A DNA stretch of 64,000 nt from Sphingobacterium sp. (lineage in GTDB: Bacteria > Bacteroidota > Bacteroidia > Sphingobacteriales > Sphingobacteriaceae), in the NCBI GenBank assembly GCA_031277685.1, contig JAITLV010000087.1:113996-177995 (forward strand). Direction: 5' to 3'. Made by a program: the position numbers and the translations under genes. A model generated the notes under the pieces. That model ran no database searches, was not told where the DNA came from, and was given only the letters and a program-made list of their open reading frames with translations. This document shows positions 54,823 to 64,000 of the stretch, one piece after another (positions within the stretch are counted from its first letter, which is position 1; the number at the start of each line of letters is the position of its first letter).

Positions 54823-56733
54823 TTAGCTACTAAAGTATGCACGTACATTTTTACCTTCAATCCAGTTCATATAAGCCTTATTCACGACTTTATTACCACC
54901 TGGCGTTGGGTAATCACCCGAGAAGTACCAATCACCGGTATGTGCCGGACATGCCGCATGCAAGTTATCCAAAGTCTGATAGACCACCTGAAGTTCGGCT
55001 TTCAAATGGTGTGGTCTGACAATACGGCCGATTTCTTCCGAAATCTCCTCATCTGTAAATGGCGCATAGATGGCTTTTACATAGTTTTCGATTTCATTGA
55101 CATCTTGCGTCATTGACAACAGACATTTTTGATACACTTCATCAATAATATGTGCCATACCACGTTGTTTCAACAGGTTAATTGCCGCTTCGAATGCAAC
55201 AAATTCCCCCATACGGGACATATCAATACCATAACAATCCGGGTAACGAATTTGCGGTGCAGAGGAAACGATTACGATCTTCTTCGGATTCAGACGATCC
55301 AAGATGGTCAGTATACTCTGTTTTAAGGTCGTTCCACGCACAATAGAATCGTCGATTGCAACGATGGTATCTTCATGATCTTTTACAATACCATAAGTGG
55401 TATCATACACATGCTGTACCATATCTGTACGATCGGCATCCTGCGTAATGAAGGTACGCAATTTAGCATCCTTTACATTCAGCTTTTCAAAACGAGGTTT
55501 GATGCTTAGGATCTCATCCAATTCCTCATCCGAAATTTTCTCGGAACGATTCAATAAAGTCTCTTTCTGGAAATCCCTGACGTAGGTGTTGATACCATCC
55601 ATCAAACCGTAATAAGATACTTCAGCCGTGTTGGGAATAAAAGAGAATACTGTATTTTTAATATTGTTTTTGACAGATTCCAATACCTGAGGCACCAATA
55701 ATCTACCTAATTCCTTACGTTCTTTATAGATATCAGCATCTGACCCACGAGAAAAGTAAATACGCTCAAAAGAACAAGAACGTTGTTCTACAGGCTGTCT
55801 AAACATTTCCTGAGAAACAGTACCATCCTTTTTAGCGATCAAAGCATGTCCTGGCTTAATTTCTTTCACAGCGCCGATAGGCACATTGAATGCCGTTTGG
55901 ATAACTGGTCTTTCAGAAGCCACAACCAAAATTTCCTCATCCTGATAGTAGAATGCAGGACGGATACCCGCAGGATCACGCATCACAAAAGCATCCCCAT
56001 GACCAAAAATACCAGCAATGGTATAACCACCATCCCAAGTTTTGGCCGAGCGTTTCAAGATCTTGGAAACATCAATATTTTTGGCAATCAATGAACTGAT
56101 CTCGATATTGGAGTACCCTTCTTTTTTGAACTGATCAAAAAGATCCTGGTTTTCATCATCTAAGAAATGTCCAATTTTTTCCAAAACGGTTACGGTATCC
56201 GCTTTTTCTTTCGGATGCTGTCCCAGCTCATAGAGTTGTTGTAAGAGTTCATCCACATTGGTCATGTTGAAGTTACCCGCAACAACAAGATTGCGTGACA
56301 TCCAGTTGTTTTGTCTTAAAAATGGGTGACAGCTTTCGATACTGTTCTTTCCATGCGTACCATAACGCAAATGTCCTAAAAGTACTTCTCCAGTAAAACT
56401 GACATTATCTTTTAACCATTGGGTATCCTTTGACTGATCTGGAAATGCCTTCTGAACGGAAGCAAACTTTTTCTGTACATATTCGAATATGTCTGCCACA
56501 GCAGTTGAGCCCATAGCTCTGTAACGCGAAATGTAACGATTTCCAGGTTTAACATCAAATTTAATGGTTGCAATTCCAGCCCCGTCTTGTCCACGGTTAT
56601 GCTGTTTTTCCATTAATAGGTACAATTTGTTGATGCCATAGAATGGCGTACCATATTTTTCCTGATAATAAGATAAGGGTTTTAACAGGCGAATTAGTGC
56701 GATTCCGCACTCGTGTTTAATAGCGTCGCTCAT
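54823..56733 (-). CDS. Amidophosphoribosyltransferase-like protein (PurF family)
   Basis: 636 residues, longer than classical PurF (about 480-510). Glutamine amidotransferase class II domain with catalytic Cys9 exposed after an 8-residue propeptide (MSDAIKHE/CGIALIRL), NRGQDGAGI and HLRYGTHG motifs; then a phosphoribosyltransferase domain with the PRPP motif VAIDDSIVRGTT. Extra inserts lie between them (about residues 130-170 and 325-385). Purine synthesis, first step, is the likely role; a second, standard purF may exist elsewhere. Confidence 0.88.
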   Translation of the reverse strand: MSDAIKHECGIALIRLLKPLSYYQEKYGTPFYGINKLYLLMEKQHNRGQDGAGIATIKFDVKPGNRYISRYRAMGSTAVADIFEYVQKKFASVQKAFPDQSKDTQWLKDNVSFTGEVLLGHLRYGTHGKNSIESCHPFLRQNNWMSRNLVVAGNFNMTNVDELLQQLYELGQHPKEKADTVTVLEKIGHFLDDENQDLFDQFKKEGYSNIEISSLIAKNIDVSKILKRSAKTWDGGYTIAGIFGHGDAFVMRDPAGIRPAFYYQDEEILVVASERPVIQTAFNVPIGAVKEIKPGHALIAKKDGTVSQEMFRQPVEQRSCSFERIYFSRGSDADIYKERKELGRLLVPQVLESVKNNIKNTVFSFIPNTAEVSYYGLMDGINTYVRDFQKETLLNRSEKISDEELDEILSIKPRFEKLNVKDAKLRTFITQDADRTDMVQHVYDTTYGIVKDHEDTIVAIDDSIVRGTTLKQSILTILDRLNPKKIVIVSSAPQIRYPDCYGIDMSRMGEFVAFEAAINLLKQRGMAHIIDEVYQKCLLSMTQDVNEIENYVKAIYAPFTDEEISEEIGRIVRPHHLKAELQVVYQTLDNLHAACPAHTGDWYFSGDYPTPGGNKVVNKAYMNWIEGKNVRAYFSS

Positions 56734-56853
56734 ATCTTGATTTGATGACGCAAAAATAAGAATTATTTAGCACTTACAGACCCCTCCCCGCACTTTTTCC
56801 GCAATAAAATTACAGTGAATCGACAGAGGCTCTTTTGGATAGGCCTAAAGGCT

Positions 56854-58731
56854 TTATTGCGCGATAAAAACCGGAACTTTCACGGCATGGCGCAACTTAT
56901 TGACAGTTTCTCCAAATACAAAGTCTTTGACACCGGTATGACCATGACTACCCACAACCAATAAATCAGCCTGATATTTTTCGCAAACTTCGGCAATACT
57001 CCTGATCCGGTTATTATACCCCAGCTCGTATTCCGTTTGATGTCCTTTGGATAGTAAAAAATCCGCGTACAGCTTCAGGCGTTCCAGATCCTGCCGGGAC
57101 TCAAAGTCATCGGTAGATTCGCCCGTATATTTAACCGAAGCACTTTCAACAATATGGACAACGACAAAATTGGTATCAGCATGCGACAGCTGCAGGGCAT
57201 ACTGGATCACTTTCTGATCCGAACTTGAAAAATCCAATGCGATCACCACCTTCTTAAAAGACCCCTTGTCTTCAAAATGTAAAGCCTCAAATGGCGGATG
57301 CACTTCCAATTCGATCGGTTTTGATTTGCGCAAGATCGGGATTAATACCGTCATGATCAGCAAAAAAAGCAGCCCCAAAGCTCCCAGAATAAGTAATACG
57401 GTGACCAAACCATTGTTTGCCGCAGCAATCCAGCCCCTTACCTCATCATACACCAGCTTAAAATTCAGCACGGCAATGATAGCGGCAATCAACCAGGCAA
57501 ACGCTTTGGTTAGGGGTTTAATGGCAAAGATCCCCATCTTGGCTTTGTCGCTGACAAAGTGAATCAGTGGAATCACAGCAAAGGCCAACTGCATGCTCAG
57601 GATCACCTGACTAAAGATCAGCAACTGCCCCACCCGGCCCTCACCAGAAATTAAGATCACCAGAACGGCAGGTATAATCGCTAAAAGCCGTGTAATAATC
57701 CGACGCAGTGTCGGGCTGATCCGCAGACGCAGATAACCCTCCATCACGATCTGTCCCGCCAGGGTGCCTGTTACTGTCGAGCTCTGCCCAGCCAGGATCA
57801 AGGCAACGGCAAAAAGCTTTGAAGCCCATTCCGTACCCAGTAAATTACCCAATAAATGATAGGCATCTTCGAGTTCGGCAACATCGTGCATGCCATTTTT
57901 ATGGAACACCGACGCCGCAAGAATCAAAATAGCAGCATTGACCAAAAATGCGAGGTTCAGCGCAATGGCGCTGTCCCAAAAATTATATTTTAACGATTTC
58001 CGTATAGAAACTTCATTTCGATCGATCTTTCGGGTCTGCACCAGTGCGGAATGCAGATAGAGGTTGTGCGGCATGACCGTTGCACCGATAATACCGATGG
58101 CAATGTAAAGTGCGGCACTATTGGGAATACTGGGAATAAAACCTGTAGCCACCTCCGCAAAATCTGGTTTGGCCAAAAACATTTCGACCATAAAACACAT
58201 GCCGATCAGCGCTATCAAACCGATGATAAAGAGTTCCATTTTGCGCATGCCAAGCTTTTGCAGGTAAAGCAAGAGAAAAGTATCGGCAAAACTGATCAGC
58301 ACCCCCCAGAGCAGATCAATACCGAACAGCAGGTTCAAACCAATGGCCATTCCCAAAACTTCGGCCAGATCACAGGCCGCAATAGCAATTTCCGCCAGTA
58401 CATACAGCACAAAGTTCATGCGCTTGGGATAGGTCTCCCGGTTACATTGCGCAAGATCCTTGCCCCTTACAATCCCCAAACGTGCACAGAGATTCTGCAG
58501 CAATAGCGCCATGATGTTGCTCATCAACAGCACCCAGATCAAGGCGTAGCCAAACTGACTTCCTCCGGCCAGATCCGTCGCCCAGTTCCCCGGATCCATA
58601 TAACCTACACTGATCAGATAGGCCGGGCCAAAAAAACTGAGTACTTTTTTGAATTTGGATTTTCCTTGATTGACATCCACACTTTCATGGATATCGGATA
58701 ATGATTTATGATGGGAGTCGTCGTGATGCAT
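56854..58731 (-). CDS. NRAMP manganese transporter (MntH-like) fused to a universal-stress domain
   Basis: 625 residues. The first 450 form a proper NRAMP carrier with DPGN (YMDPGNWATDLAGGSQFG) in helix 1 and MPHN (GATVMPHNLYLHSALVQTRK) in helix 6. After about residue 470 comes a cytosolic UspA domain: KKVVIALDFSSSDQKVIQYA with the nucleotide-binding loop, and a C-terminal GSHGHTGVKDF. It imports Mn2+ or Fe2+ with H+; the Usp part may regulate the carrier. Translation starts MHHDDSHHKSL, a His-rich tail facing the cytosol. Confidence 0.92.
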   Translation of the reverse strand: MHHDDSHHKSLSDIHESVDVNQGKSKFKKVLSFFGPAYLISVGYMDPGNWATDLAGGSQFGYALIWVLLMSNIMALLLQNLCARLGIVRGKDLAQCNRETYPKRMNFVLYVLAEIAIAACDLAEVLGMAIGLNLLFGIDLLWGVLISFADTFLLLYLQKLGMRKMELFIIGLIALIGMCFMVEMFLAKPDFAEVATGFIPSIPNSAALYIAIGIIGATVMPHNLYLHSALVQTRKIDRNEVSIRKSLKYNFWDSAIALNLAFLVNAAILILAASVFHKNGMHDVAELEDAYHLLGNLLGTEWASKLFAVALILAGQSSTVTGTLAGQIVMEGYLRLRISPTLRRIITRLLAIIPAVLVILISGEGRVGQLLIFSQVILSMQLAFAVIPLIHFVSDKAKMGIFAIKPLTKAFAWLIAAIIAVLNFKLVYDEVRGWIAAANNGLVTVLLILGALGLLFLLIMTVLIPILRKSKPIELEVHPPFEALHFEDKGSFKKVVIALDFSSSDQKVIQYALQLSHADTNFVVVHIVESASVKYTGESTDDFESRQDLERLKLYADFLLSKGHQTEYELGYNNRIRSIAEVCEKYQADLLVVGSHGHTGVKDFVFGETVNKLRHAVKVPVFIAQ

Positions 58732-58814
58732 AGCTTACATTAGGACAATATCTTTTATTGCTAGGGCTAAAGATAAAAAGCTTTACAGTATTAGGCAATT
58801 AAACCGCCATTAAA

Positions 58815-59417
58815 TTAGAATTTTAATGAAAGTTGTCCCGAGTTTTCTTTCGAATGATTTCCAAATTTGACAAAATCAACCGCCTCATACTGCCCCATAT
58901 CGGGATTGAAGCGGCGAATATGGACGCCAGTACACATAAAACTCAGATCGACGGAGCGCAGCAATTTTTTCGCGACATCAAGCCGCTCAGGCTCCAATCG
59001 ACGCCCAATCGAGATATGTGGTTCATCACTGATCTCGATCAGGTCAAAGGGACTGAGCGCCTGCACAACTTTTCGGGCTCTATCCTTCAGGTAGCTGCGT
59101 GCATGTACCGTCGGGCCAATATAGAAGGCACCACCGGCAAAAGAAGAAAAATGGTCAAAATAAACATACTGACTACGCTCAAATTGCAAGGCTTGTTGCA
59201 AGGCTGTGACCGCCTGTGCCAGCGTGTCCTCATCTCCAGCAAACGCACAAATGGTGACATGTGCCCTCGCATTGCAGCTGTGGTACCAGCCCTTATCCTT
59301 ATCCGGAAATGCTTCGGCCAAAGCTGCCCGCAACCGTTGCTTTAAACCATCTACCAGTACCAAGCCAGCTTCATCAGGCTGAAAGACAAACGAATATTTA
59401 TTGACACTACCCTCCAT
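58815..59417 (-). CDS. 2'-5' RNA ligase-like (2H phosphoesterase) protein
   Basis: 200 residues with the two HxT/S motifs of the 2H superfamily: HVTI (near residue 53) and HISI (near residue 134), in the LigT-like order. Such proteins act on RNA 2',3' cyclic phosphates or 2'-5' links; the physiological role is usually unknown. Stands alone between MntH-Usp and the gamma-glutamyltransferase gene. Confidence 0.82.
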   Translation of the reverse strand: MEGSVNKYSFVFQPDEAGLVLVDGLKQRLRAALAEAFPDKDKGWYHSCNARAHVTICAFAGDEDTLAQAVTALQQALQFERSQYVYFDHFSSFAGGAFYIGPTVHARSYLKDRARKVVQALSPFDLIEISDEPHISIGRRLEPERLDVAKKLLRSVDLSFMCTGVHIRRFNPDMGQYEAVDFVKFGNHSKENSGQLSLKF

Positions 59418-59538
59418 AACAAAAAATCACCTTTTGATCAGTAGGTAAGATACCAAATCCGATGGAGATAACAAAACGATGCAGGGTCAGTGCCAGGCTT
59501 TGTGAAAGCTGACCGCCCGACCCGCGGTGTAGGAAATG

Positions 59539-61485
59539 TTACCAGCCGATCCCGTAATCCTCGCCATTGTTGCTGCTGCCACCCCAGAACGTACCATGTT
59601 TCTGATCGAAATAAATCGCATTGATCGGTCCACTGTTACGCTCACCAAACTGAATGCTATAACCCATTTTTTCCAGCTTTTCGACCACCTCTTTTGCTGT
59701 ACGCTTATCCAATAGCAGGCTTCCCGCCCGTGGTTTTCGATCCTCCAATTTGGTACCACCCAAAGACAACCACAACTGATTGCTATTGATATTGGCCGCC
59801 TCACTGGCCTGTTGTGGTGTCATGCCAAACTCCACCATATTCAAAAAGAACTGGAGCAGGTTCTGATCCTGCGTATCACCGCCTTGTACGGCAAAAGAAA
59901 GGTATGGCTTTCCCTCTTTTAAGGCTAAGGAAGGCGTTAGTGTTACCCGGGGTCTTTTACCCGGTGTCACCACATTGAATGGATTAATCAACGAATCAAG
60001 CACAAAACTTTGTAGACGTTGACTCATCCCCACCCCTGTATTTCCCGCAATACAGGCGGGTAGCCAGCCGCCACTGGGTGTGATAGAGACAACCCAGCCT
60101 TCGGCATCCGCGGCTTCAACACTTGTGGTGCCCCGCAGTAGCCGGTCCATGTATAAACTATCTGTTGCCAAAGATGCCCAAAGGCTCGTATCGGACAAGG
60201 ATACCAAAGCAGAGTGTGTATTCACATCATGTTTGGGGACAAAGTCCTTCTTGCTCTCGGTATCCGGGGTAAACTGTTTGCTCCGTTGCTGCAATAGGCT
60301 GACATAAGGGTTCTGCTTCCCTTCAAAGGGATAAGGGTCACCTGGGAGCACCTGTGGATTGTTCCGCTGTGGATCAATCGTAGCGGCTCTGGCTTTCGCA
60401 TAGGAGTCGCTCAACAGGCCTTTGATCGGTGCCTTAGGTTTGAAATAAGGATCGCCATAATAAAAATCCCGGTCAGCAAAAGCCAGGTTCATCACTTGAT
60501 ATAGCGTATGGATATAAGGAGCTGAGTTATAGCCCATCGCTTTGAGGTCAAAATTTTTCAGCAGCTGTAAGCTCTGTAGTAAGGCCGGTCCCTGTGTCCA
60601 TTCCTGTAATTTATAGACGTCTATGCCCTTATAGTTGACATGTAAAGGTTCCTCCTCAATAGGTTTCCAATTGGCGAGATCTTCTTTGGTAATCAAACCG
60701 CCCTGCTCTTTGCTTCCACGGACAAATTCATCCGCAATATCGCCTTTATAAAAGCGGTCATAGGCAGCCATGATCGCTGTTTTGCGATCCTTGCCTGCTG
60801 CAATAGCTTTCTTTTCTGCTTCAACCAATTTTGATAATGTCTGCAGCAGATCAAGCTGTACGAAAAGCTCCCCAGCTTCGGGAGCCTCCCGGTCTTTCCC
60901 CGCATGTACCAGAAAGACTTTTTTGCTGTAAGGCCATTCTTTGATGCGATCTTTACCGCGTTCGATACTGTTGGCCGTCTGTGCATCAATGGGGTAGCCT
61001 GCAGCCATTTCCATTGCTGGTGCTAATACCTCCGCCAGACTCTTGGTGCCATATTGCGCGAGCATATAACATAAACCACCGGGTGTACCAGGCGTGACAG
61101 CGGCAAGCGGGCCATATTCTGGAGGAAATTCATACCCCTTTGACCGAAAAAAATCTACTGTAGCCCCTGTTGGCGCAACCCCCAGGGCATTGATGGCAAT
61201 GACCTTTTTTAACTTAGGATGATAGATCAAAGCCTGCGTCTCTCCACCCCAGCTGAGTACATCCCACATGGTACAGGTTGCGGCTAGCATGGCACAGGCA
61301 GCATCTACCGCATTACCTCCCTGATGGAATAATTGCGCTCCAGCTGTCGCAGCCAAAGGTTTCCCAGTAATCGCCATCCAATGTTTACCATGTAACGGGG
61401 GTTTCTCTGTACGTTGCGCCTGAGCGGGCGTCAATGCAGCCATCATGCCAACAAAGACAGGTAATAGCAAGTATTTTCTTTTCAT
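59539..61485 (-). CDS. Gamma-glutamyltransferase family protein
   Basis: 648 residues from the Met giving the signal peptide MKRKYLLLPVFVGMMAALTPAQAQ; upstream in-frame codons are not supported. N-terminal large-subunit signatures are present (AGAQLFHQGGNAVDAACAML, GGLCYMLAQYG). The processing Thr of GGT is in RGTTSVEAADAEGW; the usual His-rich TTH context is altered, but the DxxG after it and the small-subunit GGDTQDQNLLQFFLNMVEFG remain. Periplasmic cleavage of glutathione or other gamma-glutamyl compounds is likely, with altered specificity possible. Confidence 0.85.
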   Translation of the reverse strand: MKRKYLLLPVFVGMMAALTPAQAQRTEKPPLHGKHWMAITGKPLAATAGAQLFHQGGNAVDAACAMLAATCTMWDVLSWGGETQALIYHPKLKKVIAINALGVAPTGATVDFFRSKGYEFPPEYGPLAAVTPGTPGGLCYMLAQYGTKSLAEVLAPAMEMAAGYPIDAQTANSIERGKDRIKEWPYSKKVFLVHAGKDREAPEAGELFVQLDLLQTLSKLVEAEKKAIAAGKDRKTAIMAAYDRFYKGDIADEFVRGSKEQGGLITKEDLANWKPIEEEPLHVNYKGIDVYKLQEWTQGPALLQSLQLLKNFDLKAMGYNSAPYIHTLYQVMNLAFADRDFYYGDPYFKPKAPIKGLLSDSYAKARAATIDPQRNNPQVLPGDPYPFEGKQNPYVSLLQQRSKQFTPDTESKKDFVPKHDVNTHSALVSLSDTSLWASLATDSLYMDRLLRGTTSVEAADAEGWVVSITPSGGWLPACIAGNTGVGMSQRLQSFVLDSLINPFNVVTPGKRPRVTLTPSLALKEGKPYLSFAVQGGDTQDQNLLQFFLNMVEFGMTPQQASEAANINSNQLWLSLGGTKLEDRKPRAGSLLLDKRTAKEVVEKLEKMGYSIQFGERNSGPINAIYFDQKHGTFWGGSSNNGEDYGIGW

Positions 61486-61702
61486 CCGTATAACTTTTTT
61501 AGGGTGTTGATTTTTTATGTAATCCTTTAATGCTTTGCAGTCGATTTGACCTGCATCCGTCCATATGGAAACAGAAATACCAAATTGGAGCATCGCGGAT
61601 ATCGTACATGTAATGAATGACAAGATAGGAATTTTTTAAAACTCCTGAAGCCCGTTCCCACATACGCTGCGTAAAGATGTTAGACTTGGATCCGTAAAAA
61701 CG

Positions 61703-61740
61703 AAAAAGCTCATACCAACTTAGGTTGGTATGAGCTTTTT
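61703..61740 (-). terminator. Terminator of the symporter gene
   Basis: 16-bp stem (61703-61718 with 61725-61740), loop CTTAGG, A-run and T-run flanks; follows the sugar symporter on the minus strand. Confidence 0.88.
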
Positions 61741-61762
61741 ATACAGACTTTTGGGTTATTGA

Positions 61763-63439
61763 TTACCAATAGATGGAATACAATGCTGTCACCAATAGGG
61801 CAACGATCAATGCTCCGATCAAAAATGCTTTATGTGGTTTAAACATCTTGGTGTCTACTTCCAGACCAGCTGGTACCACACCACGTTTGTTGTCAATCAA
61901 ACTGATAATGATCATACCGATAATACAGATCGCAAAGACAAAACCCATCCGGTCCAAAAATGGAATTTCATAAACACCAGTTGTTGGATTTGGAATAGAA
62001 AATCCTGTAGAAGACAAGAAAGAAAGATCTGTCCAATCTGGTAGTTTTTTGAAAATGATAGATAGGATAAATCCACCAATTGTCGCAAATAAAGCAGCGT
62101 TTGAAGTGGTCTTTTTCCAGAAGAATCCCAAGATGAACATGGCAAAGATACCTGGTGAGACAAACCCTGTATACTCTTGAATGTATTGAAATCCACCTTT
62201 TTTATCTATACCCAAATGTGGTGCAATGATCACAGCCAAGATCATGGCCACAACAACAGTCAGTTTACCAATATTGACCAGCTTCTTGTCTGAGGCTTCC
62301 GTATTAAAAACCTTTTTATAAATATCCAGTGAAAAGATTGTTGCGATACTATTTGCCTTACCTGCCAATGAAGCAACCACCGCTGCAGTCAACGCTGCAA
62401 ATGAAAGTCCTTTCAGACCGGCTGGCAACAAATTCAATAATACAGGGTAAGCATGATCTGGATTTACCTCACCATGCTGCATCATTTCATTCTGGAATAA
62501 GCCATCTTTCCACATCACGTAAGCAGCAATACCTGGCAATACCACAATAATCGGCATCAATAATTTCAGAAATGCGGCAAACAAAATTCCATTACGTGCT
62601 GTCTTGAGATCCGCTCCCAATGCCCGCTGTGTGATATACTGGTTACAGCCCCAATAGTTCAGATTCACAATCCACATACCACCGATCAAAACGGTCAATC
62701 CTGGAAGATCCAGATAGTTCTCATTTTTACGGTCCAGGATCATATGGAAGTGATCAGAAGCCTTCTCCGTCATCAGGTGATAGCCCTGTAATATACCTGA
62801 TCCACCATAATGTTCTGAAACCAGGTTCAAGGCCAAATAAGTTGTTGCCAAACCACCCAACACCAAAAAGAATACTTGAATAATATCCGTATATCCAATC
62901 ACTTTCATACCACCAAGGGTAATAATGACGGCAAAAATAGCAATAGCATACATACAAGCTTCCAAACTGATCCCCGAGATACTGCTCACCGCAATCGCTC
63001 CAAGATAAAGAATAGAAGTCAGGTTGACCACCACATATAACAATAACCAGAATACCGCCATAATCATGGCAACAGTTCCATTATATCGTTTATGGAGGAA
63101 TTGCGGCATCGTAAAGATCTTATTCTTGAGGTAAACCGGTATAAAAAATACCGCAACCACAATCAGGGTAATCGCTGCCATCCATTCGTAGGTCGCAATG
63201 GCCAGTCCCATCTTGAAACCCGATCCGCTCATCCCAATAAATTGCTCCGCAGAAATATTGGAGGCAATGAGAGACGCTCCGATCGCCCACCAAGTCAGGG
63301 ATCCCTCGGCAAGGAAATAATCCTTGGAACCTACAGATTCAGACTTTTTGCGATAGTACACCCATAATCCATAACCTGCGACAATGACAAAGTATATCAG
63401 GAAAACGATGTAATCTTTTGTACTTAGATAATTATTCAT
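61763..63439 (-). CDS. Sodium/sugar symporter (SSS family, vSGLT-like), probably xylose
   Basis: 558 residues, about 14 membrane helices. vSGLT-like features: KDYFLAEGSLTWWAIGASLIASNISAEQFIGMSGSG near the start (with ASNIS Na+-site region), NLNYWGCNQYITQRALGA, and LAGKANSIATIFSLDIYK. Located 52 bp after xylA on the same strand, which points to D-xylose uptake with Na+; galactose or glucose is possible. Confidence 0.9.
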   Translation of the reverse strand: MNNYLSTKDYIVFLIYFVIVAGYGLWVYYRKKSESVGSKDYFLAEGSLTWWAIGASLIASNISAEQFIGMSGSGFKMGLAIATYEWMAAITLIVVAVFFIPVYLKNKIFTMPQFLHKRYNGTVAMIMAVFWLLLYVVVNLTSILYLGAIAVSSISGISLEACMYAIAIFAVIITLGGMKVIGYTDIIQVFFLVLGGLATTYLALNLVSEHYGGSGILQGYHLMTEKASDHFHMILDRKNENYLDLPGLTVLIGGMWIVNLNYWGCNQYITQRALGADLKTARNGILFAAFLKLLMPIIVVLPGIAAYVMWKDGLFQNEMMQHGEVNPDHAYPVLLNLLPAGLKGLSFAALTAAVVASLAGKANSIATIFSLDIYKKVFNTEASDKKLVNIGKLTVVVAMILAVIIAPHLGIDKKGGFQYIQEYTGFVSPGIFAMFILGFFWKKTTSNAALFATIGGFILSIIFKKLPDWTDLSFLSSTGFSIPNPTTGVYEIPFLDRMGFVFAICIIGMIIISLIDNKRGVVPAGLEVDTKMFKPHKAFLIGALIVALLVTALYSIYW

Positions 63440-63491
63440 GTATTGGTAATTGGTTTAATTTGATCGTCTAATATAGAAATATTTTGAATAA

Positions 63492-64000
63492 CTATATATA
63501 TCTGTTGATCAAATTTTCTAAATACTCCTGCCTTCCACTGATCGTCTGTGGCTCACCAAATTCTACCGCTAAATCTCTTAAAGACTCCAAAGTGAGAGCG
63601 CCTTGCTCAAAAGATGCACCGTTACCACCGTCGAAGGATGCATAACGGTCTGTCCGTATTTTACGGTATTCACCGTCTTCCAAGATACGTTCAGCAGTAA
63701 GCAAAGCCCGTGCGAAAAGATCCATCCCACCGATATGTGCGTAGAATAAATCTTGAGGATCAGTCGAGTTGCGACGGATTTTGGCATCAAAATTAACACC
63801 ACCACCCTGGAAGCCGCCCCCCTCTAAAATGATCAACATAGACTCGGTCAGTTCATTGATATCATTGGGAAATTGGTCGGTATCCCAGCCATTTTGATAA
63901 TCACCACGATTGGCATCAATGGATCCCAGTTTTCCGGCATCAATAGCAACCTGCAATTCGTGCTGGAAAGTATGCCCGGCCAAGGTGGCATGGTTTACCT
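63492..64000 (-). CDS. xylA: Xylose isomerase, C-terminal part
   Basis: The 3' end of xylA; the gene continues beyond the window. Visible part ends the (beta/alpha)8 barrel: [36 protein letters not shown] with the metal-binding Asp residues, and [17 protein letters not shown]. Converts xylose to xylulose. Co-directional with the symporter. Confidence 0.96.
   Translation of the reverse strand, partial: VNHATLAGHTFQHELQVAIDAGKLGSIDANRGDYQNGWDTDQFPNDINELTESMLIILEGGGFQGGGVNFDAKIRRNSTDPQDLFYAHIGGMDLFARALLTAERILEDGEYRKIRTDRYASFDGGNGASFEQGALTLESLRDLAVEFGEPQTISGRQEYLENLINRYI

Noticed and set aside
54871..54884. 14-nt match (ATAAGCCTTATTCA) between the spacer at 15111-15140 and the purF-like gene
   Set aside because: It covers only the middle of the 30-nt spacer; most of the guide 5' seed does not match, and a 14-nt match is near what chance gives for 18 spacers.

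Overview
The window is from a member of the Bacteroidota, most likely Sphingobacteriaceae (Sphingobacterium-like). This rests on a SusC/SusD pair, an Oar-type TonB receptor, DUF4783 and DUF5362 proteins, a LytTR two-component pair, and promoters of the TTG-N18..20-TAnnTTTG type. The genus is inference; no rRNA gene is present.

Layout. 0-9.5 kb: the end of a heavy-metal RND efflux operon (CzcA-like pump, TolC-like protein), a convergent TolC/EmrA/MFS efflux operon, and a BlaI/BlaR1-like pair in which the membrane protease carries a C-terminal cell-wall amidase domain. 9.5-12 kb: a DUF3050 protein, two small unknown genes and a DKNYY-repeat protein. 12-16.5 kb: the most unusual part. A 19-repeat CRISPR array reads toward an ECF-like sigma factor, followed 15 bp later by a small Cas12f-like protein that has lost its RuvC catalytic residues and zinc-finger end. 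A XRE regulator with palindromic sites lies on the far side of the array. There is no cas1, cas2 or nuclease. 16.8-29.3 kb: a polysaccharide utilisation locus (susC, susD, FAS1-like lipoprotein, PL6 lyase, GH31, GH105) followed by a LytS/LytR-type pair. 29-35 kb: an acyltransferase, the 5-oxoprolinase genes pxpB-pxpC-pxpA with an NRAMP-related transporter, and an unknown gene. 35-49 kb: an Oar-like receptor, a DUF5362 protein, an M48 protease, plsY, nadC, DUF4783, gpmI, a TonB receptor with a His/Cys-rich companion, a ferritin and a TPR protein. 49-64 kb: lon, a dicarboxylate symporter, an alpha/beta hydrolase, a purF-like gene, an MntH-Usp fusion, a 2H phosphoesterase, a gamma-glutamyltransferase, and a sodium/sugar symporter downstream of xylA (cut by the window end).

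Main interpretation. The array, sigma factor and inactive Cas12f-like protein look like one operon-like unit for RNA-guided transcription: the dead Cas12f would carry a guide to DNA and recruit RNA polymerase through its sigma partner. I recall recent reports of nuclease-dead Cas12f paired with ECF sigma factors activating genes in Bacteroidetes, so the principle may be known. The multi-spacer, divergent array and the neighbouring XRE regulator at this locus deserve attention. I found no convincing spacer match inside the window; the nearby susCD locus is only a hypothetical target.

The remaining genes are ordinary chromosomal functions, with several unusual fusions or motif losses noted in the findings.
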